Source of the DNA: Garcia nutans
Lineage: Eukaryota > Streptophyta > Magnoliopsida > Malpighiales > Euphorbiaceae
Direction: 5' to 3'
DNA length: 64,000 nucleotides
NCBI GenBank assembly: GCA_947685225.1
Contig: CANTUV010000035.1
Coordinates: 39,742,001-39,806,000 of the forward strand
Below are positions 44,615-56,668 of this stretch, piece by piece. Position 1 is the first letter of the stretch. Every line of letters starts with the position of its first letter. The translations under genes were made by a program, and so were the position numbers. The notes under the pieces are model-generated. The model worked only from the letters and a program-made list of their open reading frames with translations. It made no database searches and was not told the origin of the DNA.

Positions 44615-46015
44615 ATGGAGCACGAACAAATTCAAAGAATGGTGGATGAAGCCCTCAATGCCAAAATGGAAGAAATAAAAGAGGCCCTAGCTGAGACCAT
44701 GAAGAACCAATTGACTGCAATTTTAGAAAATCATGCCGAAGCATCTGCTAGCACTAAGAAGCCAAAGGACAAAGGGAAGACTGAAGTTGGTGAAGTAGTT
44801 TTTGATGAGGATAAGGTGATCATTGATGATGATGATTGGGCTCAATACTACCAAGATCCTCAAGACAAAAAGGAGTCAAAGGTTGTTGAGAAGGAAACTA
44901 TTGAAAAGACCTAGACTTCTGATGTTGAAAAGATGATTGCTGATTTAGAAAAGAAATTTGAGAAGAAATTGAAAACCGAAGAAATGTCTGAAGTTGATAA
45001 ATTATTTGAGCTAGATGAAGAAGTTTCGTACAAGTTTAAGATGCCATCTTTTGGAAAGTTTGATGGAACCGAAAATCCTCATCTCCATGTTAAGAAGTAT
45101 ATCACTGCTATGCAGTCTACCCGAGCTACTAAGGCTCAAACTCTAAGGTACTTTATGCTCTCATTGGACCCTTTTGTCCAAAATTGGTTCAATACCTTAG
45201 ATGAAGGAACAGAAAAGAGTTGGGATTTGCTATACAAGGCCTTCATCCAACAATATGGATACAATGTTGTAATGGAAGTTACCTTAATGGAAGTTGAGTC
45301 CATTAGGAAAAGGCCAAATGAGAATTTTGTGGACTATGTGAAGAGATGGAGAAATAAGGACGCTTTGCTCAAGAAAAGGCTCGATGAATCTGATCAGAAA
45401 AGGATGATCATGAGAGGCGTCCTGCCCAATCTCCGTCAAAGGATGTCTCACACCCTTATAAGGGATTTCAAAGATATTCTTCAAGCTAGTCTACAAATTG
45501 AAGCGTGGGAAAGGGAGAAGAATCGCTTTTCAACAAGAAGGAATGAGAAAGGAAATTATAAGCCTAGCAATCAAAGTACACAAAAGGAAGCTGATGTTAA
45601 TGTCACTAGCAAAGGAGGAATGAGGCAGTTTTAAGAATTAGGGAAGCCACTGTCTTGGGTTCTCAATAAGCTACAAAAGAAGAGATTATTACAACCCTTG
45701 ACTCCTTGTCCTTTGCCTAATCCTCTTCCACCTAATTTTGATACTAATGCATTTTACTAATTCCATCAAAAGCCTAGACACAAAACGCACAATTGTATGA
45801 AGTTGAGGCATGAGATCTAGAATTTAATTGATAATGGCAAGTTGCCTGAGCCAGATAAGCCCTATACCAAAGGTAATCCATTTCCAAGGTTCAACAGGGT
45901 GCCACCACCAGCAACCTTCATGGTAGGAAAAGGATTAGAAGAAGATTTTATTTTATCATCCTTTAAAGATGGAAATATTGAAGATGTGAAAGGAAAAGAA
46001 GCTTACACTCAATGA
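44615..46015 (+). pseudogene. Gag-like protein of element E, full plan with four stops
   Basis: MEHEQIQRMVDEALNAKM helix, acidic linker with VIIDDDDWAQYYQDPQ, second helix (VEKMIADLEKKFEKK), KFKMPSFGKFDGTENPHLH, then a Retrotrans_gag-type capsid (TLRYFMLSLDPFVQNWFN, NENFVDYVKRWRN, MRGVLPNLRQRMSHTLIRD), a basic tail, a knuckle region (last Cys kept, first replaced by Tyr) and a C-terminal linker ending at TGA 46013-46015. About 466 codons in one frame. Premature stops at 44912 (TAG), 45632 (TAA), 45758 (TAA) and 45818 (TAG). It is the best-preserved full-plan gag of the family here. No protease follows. Confidence 0.85.
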
Positions 46016-47429
46016 ACTTTCCTTAGCTTGAATGTTGCTTTTCAATCTTACTTCCTTTAATATTTTGGAACTATTGTCTTTTTCAAATTTAAAGTTGCTT
46101 GAAATAAATTACTTTCATCAAAATTTTTGTTGGTCTTTGTTCATTTTGGTGCTCAACCAATGAGGAATCTAGCTTGATACTCCATGAATTAATATATTTA
46201 TGCATCATGACTTGAATGACTTTACTAGATGAGGGAATTGCTCTATAGCATTGAGTCGGGTATGCTTACTTAGAGAGGGCTCCTGCATAATTACCTTTGT
46301 CTAGGTCCTAATCAGTCTTAGAACATGCTTTGACAAACTTTCGAGGTGAAATTGAACTCTACTTATTTAAGGGAGAGATGATTTAGGCATTGTTTGGTTA
46401 GCCAACGACTTGTATCTGCCCTATTAAATATTAATCCCTAGTTGTCCCTTTGAGCCTTCATAAAATTTTAGCTTTCTTTTCATTGGCATATAACCCTAAC
46501 AACCTACCCTGAGCTATTATGATACTTTTGACAACAAAATTAAAATTTAAAAATTCAAAAAAATCAAAAGAAAAAAAGTTTTGTCATACAAAGCCTTCAA
46601 GTTAAGGGAAGTATGTTGAACCTCCAAAGGACACATTGGGCAAACATTGGGCAAAGGAAATGATTATTGGCAAGGTCATGAAGAAGCTATCAACTGACAT
46701 GATGAAACATAGTTTGAAATGGATGCATCCCTAACTCTGCTGCTTGGGGTCTAGACCACTCATGTTCTCAACATCTTGAAGATAAAAGCCATAAATTCAA
46801 AGCTTTCTATCATTCCAATGCAAGACTTGAACGAGCGTCGAAAAGGAGTCAATGAGAATACTTCTGCTAACCACCTCAGTCTATGAGTCAATGAAACCAC
46901 TGTGAGTATTATCATGCATATCATGCATACATGAGCATATCACATCACACTTTCTTATCTTGTATTGTCTATTCTTCATCAAAGTGAATAGCAAACGCTC
47001 TGTGAAGTAAAGAATCAAAAGAAGATATTAAATCAGGGGGCCATGGAAAGCCCGTTGCTTGAGAAAGTTCCAGTAATTTTGCAAAGAGAAGAAATGCGTG
47101 CTTTTGTGAAGAATAAGACGAAATGCAAATGTCAATCAAAGCCCACATAGAAAAATCATGGGTTTGGGCCTACACAGGGGACAAAGTTTCTCCTTTTTAA
47201 TTTTTTGAGTCTATATATAAAATATTTTCAAACTCACTTACAAATATTTTTCCATGAAGGGGGGCAAGAAGAGGATATAAGGTCCAATTAAAAATAGCTG
47301 AATTTTTGCAAAGGAAGAACAAAAAGAATGGAACATTAGAACTATCAAAAGAATGGAACATTAGAACTATCAAAAGAATGATGATGCAAATGACAAAAGA
47401 TCAGTCTAGCTAGAAGAGCTGAAGCCAAT
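46016..47429 (+). other. Element E post-gag region, internally deleted
   Basis: It aligns with A's post-gag region, but about 1.2 kb (equivalent to A 11060-12200, including the purine tract) is missing at about 46533. The 12-bp phrase CATTGGGCAAA is duplicated near 46635. No coding sequence is recognised. Confidence 0.7.
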
Positions 47430-48095
47430 ATAAAACCTGATTCTAAGGATGAAGATCCAATTTCAAAGGGTGAAGACCCAAAGTATAAAGGATGAAGATC
47501 CACTTTCAAGGGTGAAGACCCAATTTCCAAGGATGAAGATCCATTTTCAAAGGTGAAGACCCGATTCTAAGGATGAAGATCCAATTTCAAAGGGTGAAGA
47601 CCCAAAGTCTAAAGGATGAAGATCCACTTTCAAGGGTGAAGACCCAATTTCCAAGGATGAAGATCCATTTTCAAAGGTGAAGACCTGATTCTAAGGATGA
47701 AGATCCAATTTCAAAGGGTGAAGACCCAAAGTCTAAAGGATGAAGATCCACTTTCAAGGATAAAGACCCGATTTCCAAGGATGAAGATCCATTTTCAAGG
47801 GTGAAGTCCCAAAGTCTAAAGGTTGAAGATCCACTTTCAAGGTTGAAGACCCGATTTCCAAGGATGAAGATCCATTTTCGAAGGTGAAGACCTAAAGCCT
47901 AAAGGATGAAGATCCACTTTCAAGGGTGAAGAACCGATTTCCAAGGATGAAGATCCATTTTCAAGGGTGAAGACCCAATCTCCAAGGATGAAGATCCATT
48001 TTCAAGGGCGAAGACCCGATCTCAAAGGATGAAGATCCATTTTCAAGGATGAAGACCCGATCTCAAAGGATGAAGATCCATTTTGAGGGTGAAAA
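47430..48095 (+). repeat. Hypervariable array 1, element E: GGATGAAGATCC / GGGTGAAGACCC
   Basis: Alternating units of about 16 bp. One centres on GGAT-GAAG-ATCC and the next on GGGT-GAAG-ACCC, spaced by ATTTTCAAA-like sequence. A higher-order period of about 115 bp is also visible near 47440-47750. The same pair of motifs occurs on the minus strand in F (52050-52630). Confidence 0.9.
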
Positions 48096-48139
48096 ACCAC
48101 AATGCATAGAACCAGAGCAGTCAGACTTCTCAAATGATA

Positions 48140-48660
48140 AAAGGTTAGTCAAACTCAGTCTCGGGTCCAAGCACCCAAATTAAATTCAATATCTGGTCCA
48201 GAACCAAAATTATCCTTAGGTTCAGAACCTAAAATCTTTTCTAAGTCCAGAACTTAGCTCGGGTCAAGAACCCAAATTTTCCTTAGGTCTAAAACCTAGA
48301 ATCTTTTTTAGTCCAAAACTTAGCTCGGGTCCAGAACCCAAATTTTTTTTAGGTCCAGAACCTAGAATCTCTTCTAAGTCCAAGAACTTAGCTCGGGTCC
48401 AGAACCCAAATTTTCCTTAGGTCCAGAACCTAGAATCTCTTCTAAGTCCAAGAACTTAGCTCGGGTTCAAAACCCAAATTTTTCTTAGATCCAGAACCTA
48501 GAATCTTTTCTAAGTCTAGAACTTAGCTCGGGTTCAGAATCCAAATTTTTCTTAGGTCCAGAACCTAAAATTACACTTAGGTTCAGAACCTAAAATTATC
48601 CTTGAGTCCAGAACTCGAACCAGGTCCAGAACCCAAAACCTCAACCATCTCAAAAATTAA
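48140..48660 (+). repeat. Hypervariable array 2, element E: NNGTCCAGAACNN mini-hairpins
   Basis: About 20 units of a 13-base hairpin, two to three bases apart from or joined by short AT spacers. Stems change in matching pairs: GGGT/ACCC, AGGT/ACCT, AAGT/ACTT and GAGT/ACTC around a loop CCAGA, CTAGA, CTAAA or CCAAGA. Confidence 0.85.
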
Positions 48661-48706
48661 GTCTTATTGCTTTTTACTCTTTTTTACTAAAGTCTTAGAT
48701 CATTCA

Positions 48707-48720
48707 AGTAGGGAGCAAAC
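48707..48720 (+). other. Polypurine tract, element E
   Basis: AGTAGGGAGCAAAC next to the 3' LTR. Confidence 0.75.
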
Positions 48721-50928
48721 TATAGACCCTTAATTTTTTACCCAGTCCGGTCCAATATATTTTAATTAGTCCAAAATAATTTATGTGTTATCTTAATTAA
48801 ATAATATTTGCTTTAGTATTTAATTTTTATTAATAAAAAATAAACAAATAATAATAATAAACAAATAAAAATAAAAATAAAAATCCGTGATGAAAAATCG
48901 GCGAGGAAAAATTTTGTTGCCGAAAAGGGGGGCGGCGAAATGGCCCGCAGGAAATTTTGCCCTCCCCAACTGTGCCAACTTTTTCACCAGCGTAATTTTT
49001 TTGCAACAGTTTTTTTTTCGCTAGCGAAATTTTTTCGCGGTAGTTTTTTTTGCCAGCGAAATATTTTCGACGTAAATTTTTCCGAAACCAAATTCAATTC
49101 GGTTTCGATTTCCTTTTCTTAATCAATGTTAGATTTCCTGAACAAGTGAAATTAATCATCAAAATCTTCTATAAATGAGGAATAAAAAACAACACAAATG
49201 GGGATCGAAAATTGGGATCGAAATTTAGGAGGAAAACATTGAAAAGAAATCGGATTTTAAAAATTCCTTCTGGCAGTGAAATCAATCGGACTTTTTTGAG
49301 AGATGAATAAGCAACCAAACAATCAATCTATCAAAGGCAGCCAGTTTGCCTTTGTTCTTATTCATCCAAGAAGTAATTTTTGGTGGAACCAACAAACGAA
49401 GGTATGGATATCAAATCTCTTTTCTTTACAGTAGCTTGAATCATTAAACTCTTTCTTTTGGTTCTAAAACCTTATAACCCTGATTTACACTTTTCTAAAC
49501 TTTAGAACCTTAAATAGTCTCATTTATTTTCAAAAATCCTAAATTACTTTTTCTGTTTCTTTAAAATATCAAAACCCTAACCTACTTTCCAACTTTCCAA
49601 AACCTTAAATCGTTTTATTAATTCCCCAAAACCCTAATCTGTTTTCCAATGTTTCAAAACTTTAAAACCCTAAATTTAACTTACAGCTTATAAAAATCAC
49701 ATAAAGCTTTAAAAAACTATAAATTGTTTTCTCTAACTCTAAAATCAAATACATTCACCGAAGCACTAAAAACCCTAATTCAACTTCAAAACCAAGACAG
49801 TAACCCCAAACTAGTTAACCTTAAACCCTAGTTTTCCTAAAGCCTAACCCTTTAATCTTTAAACCTTAAAACCTTATAAACCTAAATATTAAAATTCAAC
49901 ATAGTAAATCCAAAATAATAATCCAGTAACCGTACATCATAAACCTAATGTTTTAATATGCAAACCCTAATTTCATGATTTTCGCCTCAAACCCTAATTT
50001 GGTTAATCAAAGAACTTTATTAATCCCTTAAATCATAAAACCTTAATCCATTTTAATTCCCTTAAAACTTACAGTAGCTTAAACCAATAAATTCTAAAGC
50101 CCTAAACATTAAATAAAGAATCTTAAATAAAAACAATAGCCTTAATTTGTATTTTTTTTACTTGCTTTATTCTTAGATTTGATTGTGTAGTTCATTATAT
50201 GCTTTGATTTATTTAATATGCTTTAATTTATTTAAGTTCAATGCTTGGTTTATTTAGTTTATCATGGATGGATGTTTATGTTCTATTGATGTTTAATATC
50301 TTTGATGAATGATTTATTTATGATGAATGGTTATTTACTTTTATCGATTTATTTAGATTTTCAAATGTTGTAAGAGCTATGTTTCCACTTGGTGGGTACC
50401 TCATTAGTTAAATATCATGTAATTTAAATTGCTTTTCTATTTAAGAACCAATGTAAAGGACATGTTTCTACCTTTCGGTGGGTGTCCTATTTGGGCATGG
50501 ATTATGTAAGGGCATGTTTCCATCTTTGGATGGGTGTCCATTTATTTGTTTTGCTTGGACATTGTTTTGATTTTCAATATATCGGTGCTTTATTTTAATT
50601 ATTATGTGTAATATGGATAATATTGTTATATTTAAGAATTTTATAATATTAATACCTATAAAGGAGACCGGTTCCAATGAACCGGGCGTTGTGGGGGTGC
50701 TGGGCCATTTCTCGCCTTCCCACACGTACCCAACTTTCTGAACCCATTAGGGGGTTGGGGATTCCTTAGGAATCGAGTCATCCACCACTTTCTTTTTCCC
50801 AAACCGTCTGGGTGGTGACTCCATTTTCTCCGGACTTAGGTCCATGTTCTCTAAGGCCCCGAGCCCAAACAGTGCTGAAGTCGCAAGAACCATTCCACTG
50901 GGAGTGGGGGCGAAAATCTCCGGTCACA
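48721..50928 (+). repeat. Element E 3' LTR (2,208 bp)
   Basis: It starts TATAGACCC and ends CCGGTCACA, followed by CAATG (50929-50933), the right-hand target duplication lying inside F's 3' LTR. The uninterrupted F sequence (GGCAATGCTGCTGCC) is visible at 58490. TATAAATG at 49170-49177. A telobox-like region spans 49480-50110 and the stem-loop block 50374-50539. Confidence 0.9.
50374..50539 (+). promoter_or_regulatory. Triple stem-loop block, element E 3' LTR
   Basis: GAGCTA/TACCTC (one mismatch), GGACA/TGTCC, and GGGCA/TGTCC (a G-T wobble), each with TGTTT on the 5' arm and inner stems CCAC/GTGG, CTACC/GGTGG and CCATC/GATGG. Confidence 0.7.
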
Positions 50929-51528
50929 CAATGTTACTTCCTTTGATGGATTGATGAATGCTTCTTGTTCTTTCAAGCTTGAGGTTGGCCAAAGAAATCC
51001 AAAAGACCAAGGTCAAGTCCAAGATTTCTCTCCCCTTTCTTCTATGTTTTAATGTGGTATTTATAGGAAAATTAATCATCTTACTTCTAATTGTCTAAGG
51101 AAATTAAAACCATTTAGAAAAAGAAACCAAAACCAAATAGAATTTGATTTTAGAAAAAACTACGCTAGTGGCGAAAAAACTGCGTTGCGAGCTATGAAAA
51201 TTTGCGAGCGGGCTTGAAAATTACTGGGACCGGCGTCAATTCGCTGTAGGAATTTCCTTCGACAAATTGGCTTGGTGCCAATTCACAGTAGGAATTTCCT
51301 GCGAGGCCAATTCGCACAGCCGATTCAATTTTGGCGATGAATTTTTCTGTCGATGATTTTTTATTTTTTATTATTTTTTAACTTTACTAATATTACCCTT
51401 TTTTATTTTTATTAAAAATTATAAATAATAAATACTAAAATAAATATTATTTAATTAAAATACCACAAAAATTATTTTGGACGATAAAAAATATTGGACC
51501 AGACTGGGTCAAAAATTAAAGGTCTACA
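50929..51528 (-). repeat. Element F 3' LTR, first 600 bp
   Basis: On the minus strand it starts TGTAGACC at 51528 and matches the 5' LTR start at 59125. It has the TATA box at 51065-51058 and is interrupted by E at the CAATG site. Confidence 0.85.
51058..51065 (-). promoter_or_regulatory. TATA box, element F 3' LTR
   Basis: TATAAATA on the minus strand. Confidence 0.65.
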
Positions 51529-51541
51529 GTTTGCCCCCTGT
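51529..51541 (-). other. Polypurine tract, element F
   Basis: Minus-strand ACAGGGGGCAAAC adjoining the 3' LTR; the most canonical tract in this family. Confidence 0.8.
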
Positions 51542-51609
51542 TTGAACGATTTAAGACTTTTAGTAGAAGAGAGTGAAAAGCAATATGACTTTTTACTGAT
51601 TTTTGATGA

Positions 51610-52005
51610 AGATGGATACCTAGATTTGATTTGGGTACTTGACCCGAGACTAAACTTAATTTGGGTACTTGGACCCGAGACTGAATTGAATTTGGGTACT
51701 TGGACCCGAGATTGGGTATTTAGACCCAAGACTGAATTTGATTTGGGAACTTGGACCCGAGATTGGGTACATGGACCAGAGATTGATTTGATTTGGGTAC
51801 TTAGACCCGAGATTGGGTACTTGGACCAAGACTGAATTGAATTTGGGTGCTTGGACTCGAGATTTGGTACTTAGAACCGAGATTGGTTACTTGGACCCGA
51901 GATTGATTTGATTTGGGTACTTGGACCCGAGATTTGGTTCTTGGATCTGAGACTGAATTGAATTTAGGTGCTTGGACCCGAGACTGAGTTTGACTTACCT
52001 TTTAT
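51610..52005 (-). repeat. Hypervariable array 1, element F: GGGTCCAAGTACCC type
   Basis: On the minus strand, units of GGGT-CCAAGT-ACCC with variants such as GGGTCTAAATACCC that keep the stem. It is the same motif family as the array in A, in a copy otherwise closer to D. Confidence 0.85.
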
Positions 52006-52049
52006 CAGTTGAGAAGTCTGACTGCTCTGGTTGTTCTATGCATTGTGGT

Positions 52050-52635
52050 TCTTTCACCCTCAAAATGGATCTTCATCGTTGAACCTTGGATCTTCATCCT
52101 TAGCATCAGATCTTCACCTTTGAAAATGGATCTTCATCCTTGGAGATTAGGTCTTCACCCTTGTAAATGGATTTTCATCCTTGGAGATCGGGTCTTCACC
52201 CTTGAAAATGGATCTTCATCCTTTGAGATCGGGTCTTCACCCTTGAAAATGGATCTTCATCATTTGGACATCAGGTCTTTAACCTTGAAAATAGATCTTC
52301 ATCCTTGGAGATCGGGTCTTTACCCTTAAAACATGGATCATTATCCATTGGAGGCCGGGTATTTACCCTTGAAACATGGATCATTATACATTGGTGGTCG
52401 GGTCTTTACCATTGAAACGCGGATCTTTATCCACTGGAGGTCGGGTCTTTACCCTTGAAACATGGATCTACATCCATTGGAAATCGGGTCTTTAACCTTG
52501 AAACATGGATCTTTATCCATTGGAGGTCAGGTCTTTACCCTTGAAACATAGATTTTTATCCACTGGCTGTCGGGTCTTTACTCTTGAAACATGGATCTTT
52601 ATCCATTGGAGGTCGGGTTTTTACCCTAGCTTTAG
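52050..52635 (-). repeat. Hypervariable array 2, element F: GGAT/ATCC and GGGT/ACCC hairpins
   Basis: On the minus strand GGATGAAGATCC alternates with GGGTGAAGACCC. Towards 52630 the loops change (GGGTAAAGACCC, GGATAATGATCC, GGATAAAGATCC, GGGTAAATACCC) while the four-base stems remain. Confidence 0.85.
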
Positions 52636-55127
52636 CTCTTTTAGCTGGATTGATCTTTTGTCTTTTGCATCTTCATTCTTTCGAGAATTCTAATTTTCTT
52701 CTTTTTTTTTCATTCTTTTTTTGTTCTTCCATTGCACTTTTGCAAAAATTTCAGCTCTTTTTAGCTGGCCTTCATATCCTCTGCTTACCCCCCTGTTTGG
52801 TAAAATATTAGAAGTGAGTCTCAAAATGTTTTGTTCACGCATAAACTCAAAAATTAAAAAGGAGAAACTTTGCCCCCTGTGTACGCTCAAACCCATGATT
52901 TTTCTATACGGGCTCTGATTGAAGTTTTTGTTGGCTAGTTCTTTGCAAAAGCATGCATTTCTTCTCTTTGCAAAATTACTAAAACTTTCTCAAGTAATGG
53001 GCTTTCCATGCCCCCCTAATTTTATATCTTTTTTTGATTGTTTACTTCACAAGGTGTTTGCTGTTCACTTTAATAAAGAATGGATAATACAAGACAAGAT
53101 AGTGCGATGTGATATCCTTATGTATGCATGATATGCTTGAATGATACTTATAGTCATTCCATCGACTCATAGACCGAGGTGATCAGCAGAAGTGTTCTCA
53201 TTGGTTCCTTTCAGATGCTCATTCAGGTCTTGCATTGGAATGCCACAATGTTCCACATTTATGGCTTTTATCTTTAAGATGTTGAAAATATGAATAATGG
53301 AGGCCCAAACAATAGAGATACATCCTTTTTAAATTATGACTCAGAATGTTAGTTGGTAGCTTCTTCATGACCTTGCCAGTAATCATTTCCTTTACCCAAT
53401 GTATCCTTTGGAGGTTCAATGATTCGACATACTTTCCTTAACTTGAAGGCTTTGTAATTTTTTTTTTGAATTTTCAATTTTGAATTTTGATTTTAAAATC
53501 ATGTTGGTTTTGCCAAATTAATGTCAATGTATCTCAGGACTTGATTTTCCAAATTAACATATCTATAACATGACAACCCTAGTTACCATACTAAACTTGG
53601 GAATCATTTCTATTTAAGCAAAAATTGTTGCACTTCAGATAGGTACATACACATTACTTGGCCAAAGATCTCTTTCAAGTTTAAATATTGTCTATCTCAT
53701 ATGCATGCTTATCCAAACTATCTCCACTAATAGACTTTACCTGCCAAGAGAGATCAACAGGTATTTGATAGGCTTGAAATGGGGTCTATAAGGGACATGG
53801 GTTAAATGAAGGCCATTTGTAAGTTGGAGCCGATGTGACACAATGGACAAACCTTCACACTACAAATTTCTTGTTTGAACTTTAAGCAGCTGGGAGCAAT
53901 CTTGCTAGACTCTAAATTCTTTCTATCTTCTTGGCATTAATCTAGATCTTGATCAGGACAGTCATTTCCCTTGCAAAAAGTTTGTTATCCAAATTTGTTT
54001 CTTTTCTTCTTCTCCCTTTTCTTTCTTTTTATTGTTCTTACTCTTCCCTTTCTTTGAGCATTTTATCATTTTGTCCTTCTTCCTTGTAGGACTATCAAGT
54101 ACAGAACTTTTAAGAACTGGATGGTCTTCGTCCTTTTTTTTCTCCAATTTTGATTGAATCTTTGGTTGGGTTGGACAAATTCAACTCAAAATGTCCTTAT
54201 AAACCAAATGGAAGCCTTTTGCTGCTTTAGGTAAAAGAGAACTCAGTTGGATTTCTGAACCATTTTGGGTTTTCTTTTCTTTTTCTTCTTTTCTCTTTTT
54301 TTTTTGTTTTTTTCTTTTCTTTTTTTGACATTTTTTCTCTCTTTTTTGTTTTTTTTTGGTTCTAGCTCTAAAAGAGTTGTCTTGTATGTACCAACTTGGG
54401 TTTCTAATAATGGATGAGTGGAGTGACATAAATCTTCTTTAAGAGGAATAAATCATTTGTTACACTGATGTTATCTTGATAGATTGGTGATATTAGGTGA
54501 ACTTCAACTACCCTTATAGCCTTGATAACATCAACTATCCTCATGGTCTTGACTGTTCATTTCTTTATTTGATCTTCTTGCCTCTTCATCTTAGTGGTCA
54601 TAAGACTTGTCAAAAGTGTAACAATAGCTCAGGGTAGGTTGTTGGGGTTTGTAAGCAAATGAAAAGAAAGCTAAAATTTTATGAAGGCTCAAAGGGACAA
54701 CTAGGGATTGATATTTAATTGGGTGGATACTAGTTGTTGGCTAACCAAACAATGCCTAGATCATTTCTCCCTTAAATAAGTAGAGTTCAATTTTTCCTTG
54801 AAAGTTTGTCTAAGCATATTCTAAGACTGACTAGGACCTAGACAACGGTAATTATACAGGAGCCCTCTCTAAGTAAGCATACACAACTCAATGCTATAGA
54901 GCAATTCCCTCACCTAGTAAAGTCATTCGAGTCATGATGCCTAGATACATTAATTTATGAACATCAAGCTAGATTCCTCATTGGTTGAGCACCAAAATGA
55001 ACAAAGACCAACAAAAATAAGTGATTCATTCAAACAAATTTAATTTTCAAAAACACTATTGTTCCGATTAAATATTAAAGAAAGCAAAACTGAAAAGCAA
55101 CATTCAAGCTAAGGAAAGTTTGTTGAG
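52636..55127 (-). other. Element F post-gag region without pol
   Basis: It aligns in reverse with A and D post-gag sequence. A pyrimidine tract (54282-54357) is the complement of the purine tract. Open frames such as the lysine-rich ones near 54000-54430 are by-products of the tract. Confidence 0.7.
54282..54357 (-). repeat. Purine tract on the minus strand, element F
   Basis: Read on the plus strand it is nearly all T and C. Position matches the tracts in A and D. Confidence 0.8.
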
Positions 55128-55871
55128 TTAAGCTTCTTTTCCTTTCACATCTTCCATTTTTCCATCTTGAAAGGATGATAAAACAATATCTTCTTCCAAT
55201 CCTTTTCCCACCATGAAGGTTGTCGGTGGAGGTACTCTTCCAAACTTAGGCAAAGGATTGTTCATGGTATTGGGCTTGTCCGACTCAGGTAGCATACCAT
55301 TGTCAATCAAATTTTGGATCTCATGTTTTAGTCTCAAGCATTTGTCTATCTCATGTCCTTGCATTTGATGGAATTGACAGAAGACCTTGGCATAAAAATT
55401 TGGTGGTAGAGGCTTATGTAGAGTTCGAGGTGTCAATGGTTGTAGCAAATCCATCTTTATTAGATTTACTAACATCTTTGACAAAGGCTCCCCCAAGTTT
55501 GAAAATTTACACTTCTTTGCTGGTTCAGTTGCTACATTTTTCTCAACACCTCTTCTTTTCCTTTGATTTTACTCATTGGGGTGGTAGCAGCCCTTATTGC
55601 CCCAATTAGACAGCATATGATTCGACTGGTCTTGTAGAATAGGGATTGATCCCTCATTTTTCATTTGATATCTATTAGTGAACATATTCCCCATCGATAA
55701 TGCCTTTCCCTTCTTTCTTATGTCAATGGGAGATGCCTCATTAACATTGTTGACGATCTCCAGAATTTGAATCAACTGGGCCCTCATAATTTCAACCAAT
55801 AGATCTCGTAGCTCGGCCATCCTAGCTTTAACAACTTCATCGACTATGTCCCTTAGCTGGTTTGCATCCAT
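55128..55871 (-). pseudogene. Capsid-less mini-Gag of element F, one stop
   Basis: A single frame of 247 codons from ATG 55871: MDANQLRDIVDEVVKARM helix, basic linker (IRKKGKALSMGNMF), TAA at 55571-55569, the conserved LGEPLSKMLVNLIKMDLL, PLPPNFYAKVFCQFHQ, then a complete CHHC knuckle (C-x2-H-x4-H-x4-C in CQFHQMQGHEIDKC) and PDKPNTMNNPLPKFG. No capsid helices lie between helix and knuckle. The plan matches D. Related full-plan Gag proteins (A, B, E) have about 220 more residues there. One transition explains the stop. The intact knuckle suggests RNA binding was kept. Confidence 0.8.
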
Positions 55872-56668
55872 CCTTCTAATGAAGTACTTTAATCAAAATT
55901 AATGTTGTAGGTGGTGTCATTGCATGCTCTTGAATTGCCGTATTCTAGGTCTGTGAGCCAGAAAGGATTAATGATATGTGATGTGATGTATGTATGCACA
56001 AACAATAAAGAAAGAAAGATAATTAGGACATTTCTTCCAACCTTATAACTTCCACACACGAATGGCGAGTCTCTTTTCCTAGCTATAGGGTTAACAAAAT
56101 ACCAATATGGGGTATCTTGTTTTTTGAATAGTTCCCTCGGATGTTTCAACCAATAGTTATATTTTCAAAAATGGAAATCAGTTCATGATAATTCCCATTA
56201 ATTAGGTTTTAATCCATTCAACCAACTAGAGCAGCTTTTATGTTATATTGGATTAAAAATAGATTTCTCACTTGAAAAAGTAACCAATGATTTATGCTAA
56301 AAACAAGCCCATGATTAATTATTTCTTAGTATAAACTAGGCTCACAATTGATTTTTGGGATTTCTTAATTTACCTAAATATTTGTAAGCTCTTTTGGGTG
56401 AAAATAATTTTGTTGCTAAGCCTATTATAAACAAGTTTTTAGAAAAAATAGATTTTGGGCTTTAGCATTTGGGTCATGAGCAAAAGAATTTTTGATTTAT
56501 TTTTAGAAAAGTTTTATGTCCAAAGACCATCTTGAAAAGTTTTGAAAATAGCTTTGGTCTTTTGGACTTTAAAGGAAAATTTATTTGAGCTCACAATGTA
56601 ATTAGGTCATATTAGAAAAAGAACAAACCAAATAAGCCATGATTTAAGCCAAGATAAATTAACCATAG
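55872..56668 (-). other. Element F leader, second part
   Basis: Aligned with the leader of A and D. An 86-codon frame (56149-55889) shares RKRDSPFVCGSYKVGRN with A, but D and E break it, so I do not call a gene. Confidence 0.55.

Noticed and set aside
36498..50928. D plus E as one giant element with an internal LTR
   Set aside because: The flanks (CATGG and CAATG) do not match, the gags are of different types, and the inner LTR is truncated; two fused copies fit better.
53962..54429. Lysine-rich minus-strand proteins
   Set aside because: The frames are open only because of the purine tract, and are not conserved in A or D.
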